A stretch of DNA of 64,000 nt from the NCBI GenBank assembly GCA_051859505.1, contig JBHYFN010000007.1, positions 52,449-116,448 on the forward strand, read 5' to 3'. The stretch is from JAFIEN01 sp051859505 (GTDB taxonomy: Bacteria; Pseudomonadota; Alphaproteobacteria; Rhodobacterales; Rhodobacteraceae). Every line of letters starts with the position of its first letter. The first letter of the stretch is position 1. The notes under the pieces are model-generated. The model ran no database searches and was not told the DNA's origin. It worked only from the letters and a program-made list of their open reading frames with translations. The translations under genes and the position numbers were made by a program. Below are positions 18,800 through 27,134 of the stretch, piece by piece.

Positions 18800-19339
18800 A
18801 TGGCCGGGGGAAGGGCCGAGATAGGGGCCAGGGCCTTGACGGCAGAAGAGATCGCCGCCCTGCCCTACCGGCCTTGCGTCGGCGTGATGCTGGTCAACGG
18901 CGCAGGCCATGTCTTCGTGGGCCAGCGGCGCGACCGCGATCATGACGCCTGGCAGATGCCGCAGGGCGGGATCGACCGGGGCGAGGATGCACGCGCGGCC
19001 GCCTTGCGCGAATTGCGCGAGGAAACCGGGATCACGGCCGATCTGGTCGAGGTTCTGACCGTGACCGAGACGCCGATCCCCTATGACCTGCCGCCCGAGA
19101 TCGTCCCCACGATCTGGCGCGGGCGGTTTCGCGGGCAGGAGCAGCACTGGGTTCTGGCGCGGTTCCTCGGCTCCGACGATCAGGTCGATATCGAGACGGA
19201 GCACCCCGAATTCTCGCGCTGGGAATGGTGCCCGCCCGACGCCCTCGTGCCCCGGATCGTGGCCTTCAAACGCGAGGTCTATCGCGAGGTGCTGACCCGT
19301 TTCGGCCCGCATCTTGCAGAGCTTCGGGCCGCAGACTGA
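18800..19339 (+). CDS. rppH: RNA pyrophosphohydrolase (Nudix)
   Basis: 179 residues. YRPCVGVMLVN, then VFVGQRRD and AWQMPQGGIDRGE lead into a full Nudix box at about residues 56-78 (GGIDRGE...REETGI), matching Gx5Ex7REUxEExGU. PEFSRWEWCPPDALV in the C-terminal half is typical of RppH. The enzyme removes pyrophosphate from 5'-triphosphorylated mRNA and triggers decay. The start at 18800 lies four bases after ctp; a TTG at 18836 would give a more typical length. Last gene of the rsfS operon. Confidence 0.93.
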   Translation: MAGGRAEIGARALTAEEIAALPYRPCVGVMLVNGAGHVFVGQRRDRDHDAWQMPQGGIDRGEDARAAALRELREETGITADLVEVLTVTETPIPYDLPPEIVPTIWRGRFRGQEQHWVLARFLGSDDQVDIETEHPEFSRWEWCPPDALVPRIVAFKREVYREVLTRFGPHLAELRAAD

Positions 19340-19346
19340 GCCGCCC

Positions 19347-20624
19347 TCAGCGCGCGCGCAGCATTTCAAGCACGGCGGGGCTGGCATAGCCATCGGGCAC
19401 CAGGCCCTGCGCATCCTGCCAGGCGCGCACGGCGGCGATGGTCAGCGGCCCGACCAGCCCGTCGATCCCCTGCGGATCGAACCCCGCCTCGGTCAGCAAT
19501 TCCTGCAACTCGATCCTCTCGGCGAAGGTCAGCGCGCGATCCTCGCGCGGCCAGTCGCCGACGAAGGGATCCCCCCCGCGCAGCCGGTCGGCCAGATGGC
19601 CCAGCGCGATCACATAGGCATCGGCGGTGTTGTAGCGCTCCAGCACCTCGAAATTCCCGAAGGTCATGAAGGCGGCCCCGCGATGCCCCCCGGGCAACAG
19701 GATGATGGCGGGGCCATGATCCGCGATCGGCCCCCCATCGGCAGCAAGGATCCCCAGATCGGCCCAATAGCCCACCGATTGCGGATTGCCCTTGCGCGCC
19801 AGAAGATAGTCAAAGCCCTCGGGCAGGATCACCTCGATCCCCCAGGGCTGCCCCGTGGTCCAGCCGTGATGGGCCAGATAGGCCGCCGCCGAGGCCAGCG
19901 CATCGGTCGGATCGTCCGACCAGATATCGCGCCGCCCCGTGCCGCGAAAATCGACCGCATGGTCGATATACGAGGTCGGCATGAACTGGGTATGCCCCAT
20001 CGCCCCGGCCCAGCTGCCGATCAGATCGCCCACCTCGGCCTCGCCCAGATCAAGGATCCGCAGCGCAGCCATCAGCTGCGCCTCGAAGAGGGCGCTGCGC
20101 CGGGTGTCATGGGCCAGGCTGGCCAGGGCCGACAGCGTCGGCGTCGTGCCGCGATAGCCGCCATAAGCGCTTTCCAGCCCCCAGATCGCGACCAGGATCT
20201 CGCGCTCGACCCCATAGGCGGCCTCGATCTCGGCCAGCAGATCCCCGTGGTTCTCCAGAGCGCGCTTGCCGAAGATCACCCTGTCGTCGGAAACGGCGGT
20301 GGCGAGATACTCCCAGATCGTGCGGGTGAATTCATACTGGTTGCGGTCGCGCTCGACCACATCCGGCAGATAGCGGATCGCCGGGATGGCCCTCTCCAGC
20401 ACCTCAGGCGAAATCCCCTCGGCCTCGGCCCGAAGGCGAAAGGCCGCAAGCCACTCCTCGAACGGCAGCACCTCAGCGGTGGCCGCATCGCCAGCCTCCA
20501 TCGTGTTGAGCGACTGGGCCAGAGCGGGCAGAGCGACAAGGGCCGGACCGCCCGCCAGAAGTGCGGCACAGAGCAACCGCCGCCCCGCCGCCGATGGTCC
20601 GCTTGCCGATAACCCGCCCGTCAT
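19347..20624 (-). CDS. Lytic murein transglycosylase (MltB type) with peptidoglycan-binding domain
   Basis: 425 residues. An N-terminal signal peptide ends near LPALAQS (about residue 38). The transglycosylase domain (about 50-340) carries the catalytic Glu in AIWGLESAYGG (about Glu151), SWAGAMGHTQFMPTSY and the SAAAYLAHHGW helix, all MltB hallmarks. A C-terminal PG-binding domain (about 365-420) includes GVDGLVGPLTIAAVRAWQ-type repeats. The enzyme cleaves MurNAc-GlcNAc bonds with formation of 1,6-anhydro ends in the periplasm. It lies 4 bp downstream of rnr on the same strand, so the two are probably co-transcribed. Confidence 0.93.
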   Translation of the reverse strand: MTGGLSASGPSAAGRRLLCAALLAGGPALVALPALAQSLNTMEAGDAATAEVLPFEEWLAAFRLRAEAEGISPEVLERAIPAIRYLPDVVERDRNQYEFTRTIWEYLATAVSDDRVIFGKRALENHGDLLAEIEAAYGVEREILVAIWGLESAYGGYRGTTPTLSALASLAHDTRRSALFEAQLMAALRILDLGEAEVGDLIGSWAGAMGHTQFMPTSYIDHAVDFRGTGRRDIWSDDPTDALASAAAYLAHHGWTTGQPWGIEVILPEGFDYLLARKGNPQSVGYWADLGILAADGGPIADHGPAIILLPGGHRGAAFMTFGNFEVLERYNTADAYVIALGHLADRLRGGDPFVGDWPREDRALTFAERIELQELLTEAGFDPQGIDGLVGPLTIAAVRAWQDAQGLVPDGYASPAVLEMLRAR

Positions 20625-20628
20625 CCCG

Positions 20629-22884
20629 CTACCTCCGCGTCCGCTTGACCTTGCGCCGCACCGCCTCGGCCCGCAGCTTGGCGGCCCCCGCCTTGCGCCG
20701 CGGCGCGGCCCCGCGGCCCCGGCCGGACGGGCGCGGCAGGTCGCGCTCTTCCAGCGTCAGAAGCTCGAGCAGAAGCCCGCCCGAGACCGGCACCGCCTCG
20801 GACAGCTTCACCGTCACCCGCATGCCCAGCCCGATCACCGTCCCGCTGTCAGCCCCCATGAGGGTCTGGCTCTGGGCATCATGGTGAAAGAACTCGTCCC
20901 CCAGCGTGCGGATCGGGATCAGCCCGTCGGCCCCGGTCTCGTCCAGCTTGACGAAGATCCCGAAGCGGGCGATCCCGCTGATCCGGCCCTCGAAGGTCGC
21001 GCCCACACGATCGGCCAGAAAGGCGGCAAGATAGCGGTCGGTCGTATCCCGCTCGGCCATCATCGCGCGGCGCTCCATGTCGGAGATATGCGAGGCGGTC
21101 TCGTCCAGCGCCTCGATCTCGGCCGGCGACAACCCGTCATCGCCCCAGCGATGCGCGGAAATCAGGCCCCGATGCACGATCAGATCGGAATAGCGCCGGA
21201 TCGGCGAGGTGAAATGCGCATATTTCGCCAGCGACAGGCCGAAATGCCCGAAATTCTGCGCCGCATAATAGGCCTGCGTCATCGCCCGCAGGGTCGAGAG
21301 GTTGATCAGCTCGTCATGATCGGTGCCCTCGGCCTGCGACAGAAGCCGGTTGAGATGCGCCGTCGTCAGCACCTGCCCCTTGGCCAGGCTCAGCCCCGCC
21401 GCCTCGGCCACATCGCGCAGCGCCTCGAGCTTGTCGGGATTCGGCTCCTCATGCACCCGGAACAGAAGCGGCGTGCGCTTCTCGACCAGCGTCTCGGCCG
21501 CAGCCACATTGGCCAGGACCATGAACTCCTCGATCAACCGATGGGCGGGCAGGCTTTCGCGGAAGGCGACCGACAGAACCTTGCCCTCCTCCGACAGGAC
21601 GATCCGCCGCTCCGGCAGGTCGATCTCGAGCGGCTGTCGCAGCGCCCGCGCCCGCGCAAGGGCGGCATGGGCGGCGTAAAGCGGCGCGATCACCGTCTCG
21701 ATCAAGGGCGCCGTACGGTCCGTCACCGCCCCGTCCTGCGCGGCCTGAACCTCCTCATAGCTGAGCGAGGCCACCGAGCGCATGATCGCCCGGGAAAACC
21801 GGTGCCCGATCTTGCGGCCCTCGGCGCTGATGCGCATGTGCAGCGCGATGCAGGGGCGATCCACGCCCTCGTGCAGGCTGCACAGATCGCCCGACAGACG
21901 ATCCGGCAGCATCGGCACCACCCGGTCGGGGAAATAGACCGAGTTTCCGCGCTTGCGCGCCTCGCGATCCAGCGCGGAGCCGGGACGGACATATTGCGCC
22001 ACATCGGCAATCGCGACCAGCAGGACGAACCCGCCGGGATTGGCGGGATCCGCATCAGGCCGGGCCAGAACCGCATCGTCATGATCGCGCGCATCCGACG
22101 GGTCGATGGTGACAAGCGGCAGATGCCGCAGATCCTCGCGCCCCTCCGGGCCTGCGGGCGTCGCGGTCTCGGCCTCCTCCAGAACCGCATCGGGAAAGGC
22201 GTCGGGAATGCCGTGCTGATGGATCGCGATCAGGCTCACCGCCTTCGGCCCCGCGGGATCGCCCAGCCGCGCGGTGATCCGCGCCTGCGGCAGACCCATC
22301 CGCGATTTCGGGCCGGCGGGTTCCGCCTCGACCAGCTCGCCATCCCGCGCGCCGTGATCGGCCCCGGCAGCCACCCGCCATTCCTTCGTATCGCCCTTGT
22401 CCACGGGCAGGATCCGCCCCCCGTCCGAGCCCTTGCGGTACACCCCCAGGATGGCCTGCCGCGCCGCCGCGATCCGGCGGATCAGGGCACCCTCATAGGG
22501 ATAGGCCCCCTCCGGCGTCGCGGTCAGCCGCGCCAGGATCCGCTCTCCGCCGCCCAGCGCCGGATCACCCCGCCGCGCCACGATCAGGATCCGCGGCGCC
22601 TCGCCCCCGGCCTCCCATGTCACCGGCCGCGCCAGCATCTCGCCGGCCGCATCCGGCCCCTCGACCAGCAGCACCGCCACCGGAGGCAGCACATCCGGCT
22701 CGCGATAGGATCTCTTGCGCCGGGCCAGACTGCCCTCCTCCTCCATCTCGCGCAAAAGCCGCTTCAGATCGATCCGCGCGGCGCCCTTGATGCCAAAGGC
22801 ACGGGCGATGTCGCGCTTGGCCGTCTGCCCGGGATTATCGGCGAGCCATTGCAGGATCTCGGATTTGGAGGGGATCTTCATCAT
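20629..22884 (-). CDS. rnr: Ribonuclease R
   Basis: 751 residues, the usual RNase R length. An N-terminal winged-helix part (IPSKSEILQWLADNPGQ) and cold-shock domains precede the RNB catalytic domain with the metal-binding TIDPSDARDHDDAVLA stretch and FPDRVVPMLPDRLS. An S1 domain follows (GRISGIARFGIFVKLDETGADG), then a basic Lys/Arg-rich tail. RNase R degrades structured RNA 3' to 5' and takes part in tmRNA-linked quality control. It is read toward the lytic transglycosylase gene with a 4-bp gap. Confidence 0.96.
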   Translation of the reverse strand: MMKIPSKSEILQWLADNPGQTAKRDIARAFGIKGAARIDLKRLLREMEEEGSLARRKRSYREPDVLPPVAVLLVEGPDAAGEMLARPVTWEAGGEAPRILIVARRGDPALGGGERILARLTATPEGAYPYEGALIRRIAAARQAILGVYRKGSDGGRILPVDKGDTKEWRVAAGADHGARDGELVEAEPAGPKSRMGLPQARITARLGDPAGPKAVSLIAIHQHGIPDAFPDAVLEEAETATPAGPEGREDLRHLPLVTIDPSDARDHDDAVLARPDADPANPGGFVLLVAIADVAQYVRPGSALDREARKRGNSVYFPDRVVPMLPDRLSGDLCSLHEGVDRPCIALHMRISAEGRKIGHRFSRAIMRSVASLSYEEVQAAQDGAVTDRTAPLIETVIAPLYAAHAALARARALRQPLEIDLPERRIVLSEEGKVLSVAFRESLPAHRLIEEFMVLANVAAAETLVEKRTPLLFRVHEEPNPDKLEALRDVAEAAGLSLAKGQVLTTAHLNRLLSQAEGTDHDELINLSTLRAMTQAYYAAQNFGHFGLSLAKYAHFTSPIRRYSDLIVHRGLISAHRWGDDGLSPAEIEALDETASHISDMERRAMMAERDTTDRYLAAFLADRVGATFEGRISGIARFGIFVKLDETGADGLIPIRTLGDEFFHHDAQSQTLMGADSGTVIGLGMRVTVKLSEAVPVSGGLLLELLTLEERDLPRPSGRGRGAAPRRKAGAAKLRAEAVRRKVKRTRR

Positions 22885-23004
22885 GCGCCGGCCCTATCAT
22901 GCGCCGCGCCCCGCGTCATCGGGATTCATGGCGCAATCCCGCCATCACCCCAAGGCCTCATCGCCGAAACCATGCGCCGGGCCTCCCCACACTCCCGCCT
23001 GCCC

Positions 23005-23080
23005 GCTTCTTTTGTTCAAAAATATCCCGGGGGGAGTCCCGGAACGGGACGGGGGGCAGCGCCCCCCTGCCCCGCCGGAC
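23005..23080 (-). terminator. Dispersed 3'-end element, copy A (after dapE)
   Basis: Read on the minus strand, just past the dapE stop codon: stem 1 GGGGGGC-N3-GCCCCCC, stem 2 GTCCCG-TTC-CGGGAC, then CCCCCGGGATATTTTTG and the conserved tail AACAAAAGAAGC. Hairpins followed by a T-run make an intrinsic-terminator-like structure. The same architecture occurs at 31484, 31592 and 41583. Confidence 0.75.
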
Positions 23081-23092
23081 ACCCGCGCCCCC

Positions 23093-24310
23093 TCAGGCGA
23101 AATAACCGCCAAGGATCCGGCCATAAACCGCCTTCAGCGCGGTGATCTGGGCCGTCTCGACCCGCTCGTCGGTCTGATGCATCGTCTTGCCCACAAGGCC
23201 GAATTCCACCACCGGGCAATGATCCTTGATGAAGCGCGCATCCGATGTCCCGCCCGAGGTCGAGAGCACGGGCCGCCGGCCGGTCTCGGCTTCCACGGCG
23301 CCTGCCACCAGATCCGAGAAAGCGCCCGGCGGCGTCACGAAACTCTCGCCCGAGATCCGCACCTCGACCGCCACACCAACCCCGAAAAGCGCCGCCACCG
23401 CATCCGCCTCGGCCCGCAGCCAGCCGGCAAGGGCGGCGCCGGAATGGGCGTCGTTGAAGCGGATGTTCACCGTGGCCCGCGCCGAGGCCGGGATCACATT
23501 GGTCGCCTCGTTGCCGGTGTCGACCGTGACGATCGCCAGGGTCGAGGGATCGAAATGATCCGTGCCGCGGTCAAGCTCATGGCTCGCCAGCCGGTCCATC
23601 AGCCGCATCATCGCCGGCAGGGGATTGCGCGCGCGGTGCGGATAGGCGGCATGGCCCTGCACCCCCGTCACCGTGAAAAACGCATTCAGAGAGCCGCGCC
23701 GCCCGATCTTCATCGCCTCGCCCAGAACCTCGGGGCAGGTCGGCTCGCCCACCAGACAGACCGACATCGCCTCGCCCTCGGCCGCCATCCAGTCAAGCAG
23801 CGCGACCGTGCCATCGGTCGCGGGCCCCTCTTCGTCGCCGGTGATCGCCAGAAGGATCGCCCCGTCGGGCGGGCTGGTCCGGACAAAATCCACCGCCGCC
23901 GCGACAAAGGCCGCAACGCCCGATTTCATGTCGCAGGCGCCGCGGCCCCAAAGATGACCGTCCCGGATCTCGCCCCCGTAGGGATCCACGCTCCAGCGCG
24001 CGGGATCGCCCACCGGCACCACATCGGTATGGCCGTTGAAGCCGAAGCTGCGATTGGCCCCCTTGCGCCCCCAGCGGGCAAAGAGGTTCGCCGTCCCGTT
24101 CCGGTCCACCCGCGTGCAGGCAAAGCCCGCCGCCTCGAGAACCCCCTGCAACAGAACCAGCGCCCCCCCCTCCTCGGGCGTCACCGAAGGGCAGCGGATC
24201 AGGGCCTGGGTGAGGGCCACGGGATCGGTCGTCATCGGGGCCTCGGTCATGGGGGCCTCAGTCATCGGGGCCTCATTTTTCGGGGCCTCATTCATCGGGG
24301 CGTCAGTCAT
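23093..24310 (-). CDS. dapE: Succinyl-diaminopimelate desuccinylase
   Basis: DapE hydrolyses N-succinyl-LL-diaminopimelate in lysine/peptidoglycan precursor synthesis. The M20 dizinc sites are visible in FNGHTDVVPVGD, GRGACDMKSGVAAF, TGDEEGPATDG and STSGGTSDARFIKDHCPVVEFG. The family core begins at MTTDPVALTQALIRCPS, with an ATG at 24235 (380 residues). From the ATG at 24310 there are 25 extra residues made of five units of M-T/N-E-A-P type. Each 15-bp unit contains GAGG followed by an ATG 5 nt later. The 24310 ATG overlaps the stop codon of the upstream gene, so either start is possible. Confidence 0.93.
   Translation of the reverse strand: MTDAPMNEAPKNEAPMTEAPMTEAPMTTDPVALTQALIRCPSVTPEEGGALVLLQGVLEAAGFACTRVDRNGTANLFARWGRKGANRSFGFNGHTDVVPVGDPARWSVDPYGGEIRDGHLWGRGACDMKSGVAAFVAAAVDFVRTSPPDGAILLAITGDEEGPATDGTVALLDWMAAEGEAMSVCLVGEPTCPEVLGEAMKIGRRGSLNAFFTVTGVQGHAAYPHRARNPLPAMMRLMDRLASHELDRGTDHFDPSTLAIVTVDTGNEATNVIPASARATVNIRFNDAHSGAALAGWLRAEADAVAALFGVGVAVEVRISGESFVTPPGAFSDLVAGAVEAETGRRPVLSTSGGTSDARFIKDHCPVVEFGLVGKTMHQTDERVETAQITALKAVYGRILGGYFA
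24236..24310 (-). repeat. Five-unit 15-bp tandem repeat at the dapE start
   Basis: On the minus strand the unit is ATGACTGAGGCCCCG with small changes (units encode MTDAP, MNEAP, KNEAP, MTEAP, MTEAP). Four of five begin with ATG and four contain GAGG 5 nt before the next codon position, so the repeat multiplies a ribosome-binding-site/start-codon module. It is a multiple of three and cannot cause a frameshift. Confidence 0.9.
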
Positions 24311-24650
24311 AGAAGGGGGTCATCTGCGCGACGATGACGCTGTTTTCGGCCAAGGCCCGGTCCATCAGCGCGCGTTCCTCGGGGGTGATGTCATGACCCT
24401 CGGCCAAGCGCTCCTCCAGCGTGCCGTAGCCCGACACATCCAGCGGCGCGAGCTCGGCCTGTTTCAGCACCGCCACCGTCTCGCGCACCGCCTCGGCCTC
24501 GTCCACGCCGCTGGCATAGACCATGAGCGCCGCCCCCGTCGTGCCCTCGGGCAGACCATCGCCGGGCTTGCGGCCGATCTGGACCAGAAGCGTGAAGACC
24601 TGCTGCCTGCGTTGGGCCGCCGGTTTCGACGCCTGTTCATCCTCGCTCAT
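24303..24650 (-). CDS. Hypothetical protein upstream of dapE, 115 aa
   Basis: No family recognised. Starts at MSEDEQASK (24650); the frame is open to 24692. Soluble, with a charged N-terminus, a FTLLVQIGRKPGDGLP segment, TTGAALMVYASGVDEAEAVRETVAVLKQA and a C-terminal helix ALMDRALAENSVIV. The alternation suggests a small alpha/beta protein with a ferredoxin-like look, which is a guess. Its TGA overlaps the upstream dapE ATG (ATGACTGA), so it is probably co-translated with dapE. Confidence 0.65.
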   Translation of the reverse strand: MSEDEQASKPAAQRRQQVFTLLVQIGRKPGDGLPEGTTGAALMVYASGVDEAEAVRETVAVLKQAELAPLDVSGYGTLEERLAEGHDITPEERALMDRALAENSVIVAQMTPFYD

Positions 24651-24724
24651 GGCTCCCTCCATCGACCCCGACCGCAAAACCGTGGGTGGCAAGTTTCTGC
24701 GCGGGCCGCAAGGGCTCTGGTATT

Positions 24725-24742
24725 GTTATGTTATAACATATC
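24725..24742. promoter_or_regulatory. Candidate Zur box upstream of the CobW-family gene
   Basis: ATGTTATAACAT at 24728-24739 is a perfect 12-bp palindrome inside TGTTATGTTATAACATAT. It matches the known alphaproteobacterial Zur (zinc uptake regulator) consensus around GTTATAAC. It lies about 40 bp upstream of the ATG of a CobW-type zinc metallochaperone, as expected for repression by zinc-loaded Zur. Confidence 0.8.
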
Positions 24743-24778
24743 CTCTATGGGATCGATGTTTCCCAGCAGGAGGATCCC

Positions 24779-25972
24779 ATGCCCGACCGCCTTCCCGTTA
24801 CCGTCCTGTCCGGCTTTCTTGGCGCGGGCAAGACGACGCTTCTGAACGCCGTGCTGAACAACCGCGAGGGGCGGCGCGTCGCCGTCATCGTCAACGACAT
24901 GTCCGAGGTGAACATCGACGCCGACCTTGTCCGCGCCGAGACCGAGCTTTCCCGCACCCAGGAAACCCTGGTCGAGATGACGAATGGCTGCATCTGCTGC
25001 AGCTTGCGCGACGACCTTCTGACCGAGGTGCGCCGCCTCGCCGCCGAGGGGCGGTTCGACTACCTGCTGATCGAATCGACCGGCATCGCCGAACCCCTGC
25101 CCGTCGCCGCCACCTTCGACTTCCGCGACGAAGAGGGCGAGAGCCTGTCCGACGTGGCGGAACTCGACACGATGGTCACGGTGGTCGATGCGGTCAACCT
25201 TCTGAACGATTTCTCGAGCCACGATTTCCTGGCCGACCGGGGCGAGTCGCTGGGCGAGGGCGACACCCGCACGCTGGTCGATCTGCTGGTCGATCAGATC
25301 GAATTTGCCGATGTGATCATCCTCAACAAGATCACCGATGCCGGGCCGGAAAGGACGGAGGCGGCGGTCAAGATCATCAAGGCGCTCAACCCTGTGGCCG
25401 AGCTGATCCTGACCGACCAGTCCCGCGTGGCGCCTGACCGGATCATGGGCACCGGCCGGTTCGACTTCGACCGCGCGCATGAACATCCGCTCTGGGCGCA
25501 AGAGCTTTATGGCCATGCCGACCATACCCCCGAGACCGAGGAATACGGCGTCTCCTCCTTCGTCTATCGCGCGCGGCGGCCCTTTGATCCGGCCAGGGTG
25601 CACGCGGTGCTGAACGGCGATCTGCCGGGGGTGATCCGGGCCAAGGGGCATTTCTGGCTGGCGACGCGGCCCGACTGGGTGGCCGAGTTCTCGCTTGCCG
25701 GCGCGCTTTCCAGCGTCAAGCCACTGGGCACCTGGTGGGCCGCCGTCCCGCGCGAGCGCTGGCCCCAGCACGAGGCCGGGCAGGCCTATATCCAGAGCCA
25801 CTGGTCCGAACCCTTCGGCGACCGGCGGCAAGAGATCGTGTTCATCGGCACGACCATGGACCGCGCCGCGATCACCGCAGCGCTCGACGCCTGCCTGACC
25901 GGCCCCGAGGATCGGCTGGAGCCCGCCCCCGACCTGCCCGACCCCTTCCCGGTCTGGCGCCGGGCGGGCTGA
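24779..25972 (+). CDS. CobW/COG0523 family GTPase, probable zinc metallochaperone (ZigA/ZagA-like)
   Basis: 397 residues. Walker A GFLGAGKTT at about 12-20, the COG0523 metal-binding CICC at 71-74 (CxCC), Walker B-like LLIESTGIAEP and ILNKITDAG as the base-recognition motif. The C-terminal CobW domain begins near EYGVSSFVYRARRPFDP. COG0523 GTPases deliver zinc or other metals to target enzymes; a strong Zur-type palindrome just upstream points to zinc and to induction under zinc starvation. DapE, a zinc enzyme encoded next door in the opposite direction, would be an obvious client, though that is speculation. A good AGGAGGATCCC ribosome-binding site fixes the start. Confidence 0.92.
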   Translation: MPDRLPVTVLSGFLGAGKTTLLNAVLNNREGRRVAVIVNDMSEVNIDADLVRAETELSRTQETLVEMTNGCICCSLRDDLLTEVRRLAAEGRFDYLLIESTGIAEPLPVAATFDFRDEEGESLSDVAELDTMVTVVDAVNLLNDFSSHDFLADRGESLGEGDTRTLVDLLVDQIEFADVIILNKITDAGPERTEAAVKIIKALNPVAELILTDQSRVAPDRIMGTGRFDFDRAHEHPLWAQELYGHADHTPETEEYGVSSFVYRARRPFDPARVHAVLNGDLPGVIRAKGHFWLATRPDWVAEFSLAGALSSVKPLGTWWAAVPRERWPQHEAGQAYIQSHWSEPFGDRRQEIVFIGTTMDRAAITAALDACLTGPEDRLEPAPDLPDPFPVWRRAG

Positions 25973-25979
25973 GCGGGTC

Positions 25980-26300
25980 ATGAGCGGGGGGAACCTGCGC
26001 ACGGGCTTGCGGCGGCGGCGGCGCGAGGGGGCACCGATGGCCGCCTTCGACCGCCTGCCACCGGCGCTGCGCCACTGGCTCCACACGGCGGCCCTGCCGT
26101 GGTCGCCCGCCTCGGCCCGCCGGGTCTGGGAAAGGGCGATGCGCGAGGCTAAGGGCTGCGAGGCGGCGGCGCTGGCGCGGCTGGACCGGGTGGAAGCGGA
26201 GCGGTTGGGGAGGGAGGGGGGCTTTCATGCCACGAACTTTCCCCCAAGACACACATCTTCCGAACTCAGTGGCAAATCGACCCATCAAGAAAGAGGCTAG
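25980..26300 (+). CDS. DUF6525-like small protein with a replaced C-terminus
   Basis: 106 residues. The first ~82 residues (MSGGNLRTGLRRRRREG, FDRLPPALRHWL, LPWSPASARRVWERA, EAAALARLDRVEAERLG) resemble a small Rhodobacteraceae protein family I recall as DUF6525, of unknown function. From about residue 83 (GFHATNFPPRH onward) the coding sequence runs into AT-richer DNA and no longer looks like the family. The original 3' end may have been lost when the adjacent island was inserted. It starts 8 bp after the CobW gene and is probably co-transcribed with it. Confidence 0.65.
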   Translation: MSGGNLRTGLRRRRREGAPMAAFDRLPPALRHWLHTAALPWSPASARRVWERAMREAKGCEAAALARLDRVEAERLGREGGFHATNFPPRHTSSELSGKSTHQERG

Positions 26301-26395
26301 AGAAACTTCAATCCCAGCCGAAGGGCAAGCATATTGCCAGCCCCGCAGTTGCGCAGTGAACAACATTCAAGAAGACAGCAATTTCCTGACTTCGA

Positions 26396-26878
26396 CTATT
26401 GCCTTCTTTGAAATAGATTCTCTCTGAATGCGGCAGATATGAGAGCTGCCAAACCAAGAAGAAAGACCAAGGCTGCCCAAAGAAAACTCTCCTTTCTGAC
26501 GGATTCCCCCGGGCACCCGAAAAGTCGCCACCAGGAACAATTCTCTGCAGGTACTTCTGTCACCCCGCCAAGAAAATATGAGAGTGTCATGGCAAGAAAT
26601 ATGCTTGCTATAAAGATAAACACAAGCCCCTCTGTTGCAAGTGACCTCATTCCGAAAGACTTGACGGCGAGCAGAAACTGCGTTGCCATCAACGAGGCTA
26701 GCGGAGCTACAAAGAGCATGATGTCCCGCAGTTGGCTACGCGGAACCAGCTTGGCGAGTTCACTCGACTCAAGAACAATCCTGACCGCCAAAGCAAACGT
26801 AAGTGACGTGACTGAAAGCACAATGATTCTGGAAATGAACTTGGTGTCGCGCTTGTTCATTACCAGTCCGTCACTCAT
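26396..26878 (-). CDS. Hypothetical membrane protein, 160 aa (AT-rich islet)
   Basis: No family recognised. Four hydrophobic segments are visible: IIVLSVTSLTFALAVRIVL (about 18-36), DIMLFVAPLASLMATQFLL (about 52-70), GLVFIFIASIFLAMTLSYFL (about 86-105) and FLWAALVFLLGLAALISAA (about 130-148). Between the last two is an extracytoplasmic loop with two cysteines (ENCSWWRLFGCPGE) that could form a disulfide. Its ATG overlaps the stop codon of the upstream 87-aa gene (ATGAGTGA), so the two form one translational unit. Base composition is clearly lower in GC than the neighbours, indicating transfer. Confidence 0.6.
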   Translation of the reverse strand: MSDGLVMNKRDTKFISRIIVLSVTSLTFALAVRIVLESSELAKLVPRSQLRDIMLFVAPLASLMATQFLLAVKSFGMRSLATEGLVFIFIASIFLAMTLSYFLGGVTEVPAENCSWWRLFGCPGESVRKESFLWAALVFLLGLAALISAAFRENLFQRRQ

Positions 26879-27134
26879 CCGCCCGCTTGCCGCGACCGTC
26901 TTTACTGATGTGGAACTTCAGTGCGGAATTGGCAATACTGCCGACAACGATCAGGACGACGACCCACCACAACGAGCCAACAGTCTTCCTTACCTCGGCC
27001 GAGAAAACGGAGAAGTCAAAGTTTGAGGCCACGACCCAAGCCACCAAGAGAATCCATGGCCAAGGTTTCGTAAGGACATGCGCCGTTCCGTGGGCGATAG
27101 CCATTACAATTGGAACAAGAGGAAGGGCCACCAT
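26871..27134 (-). CDS. Hypothetical small membrane protein, 87 aa (AT-rich islet)
   Basis: No family recognised. Two hydrophobic stretches: WPWILLVAWVVASNFDF (about 25-41) and LWWVVVLIVVGSIANSAL (about 55-72), with a short N-terminal hydrophobic lead (MVALPLVPIVMAIAHG) and a charged C-terminus. An AGGAAT sequence precedes the ATG. Overlaps the 160-aa membrane gene by 8 bp. The tight coupling of two transferred membrane genes suggests a two-component membrane complex, but its function cannot be read from the sequence. Confidence 0.55.
   Translation of the reverse strand: MVALPLVPIVMAIAHGTAHVLTKPWPWILLVAWVVASNFDFSVFSAEVRKTVGSLWWVVVLIVVGSIANSALKFHISKDGRGKRADE

Noticed and set aside
26227..26427. 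Plus-strand 66-codon frame in the AT-rich islet
   Set aside because: It overlaps the DUF6525-like gene and the end of the 160-aa membrane gene, has no ribosome-binding site and looks like chance coding.
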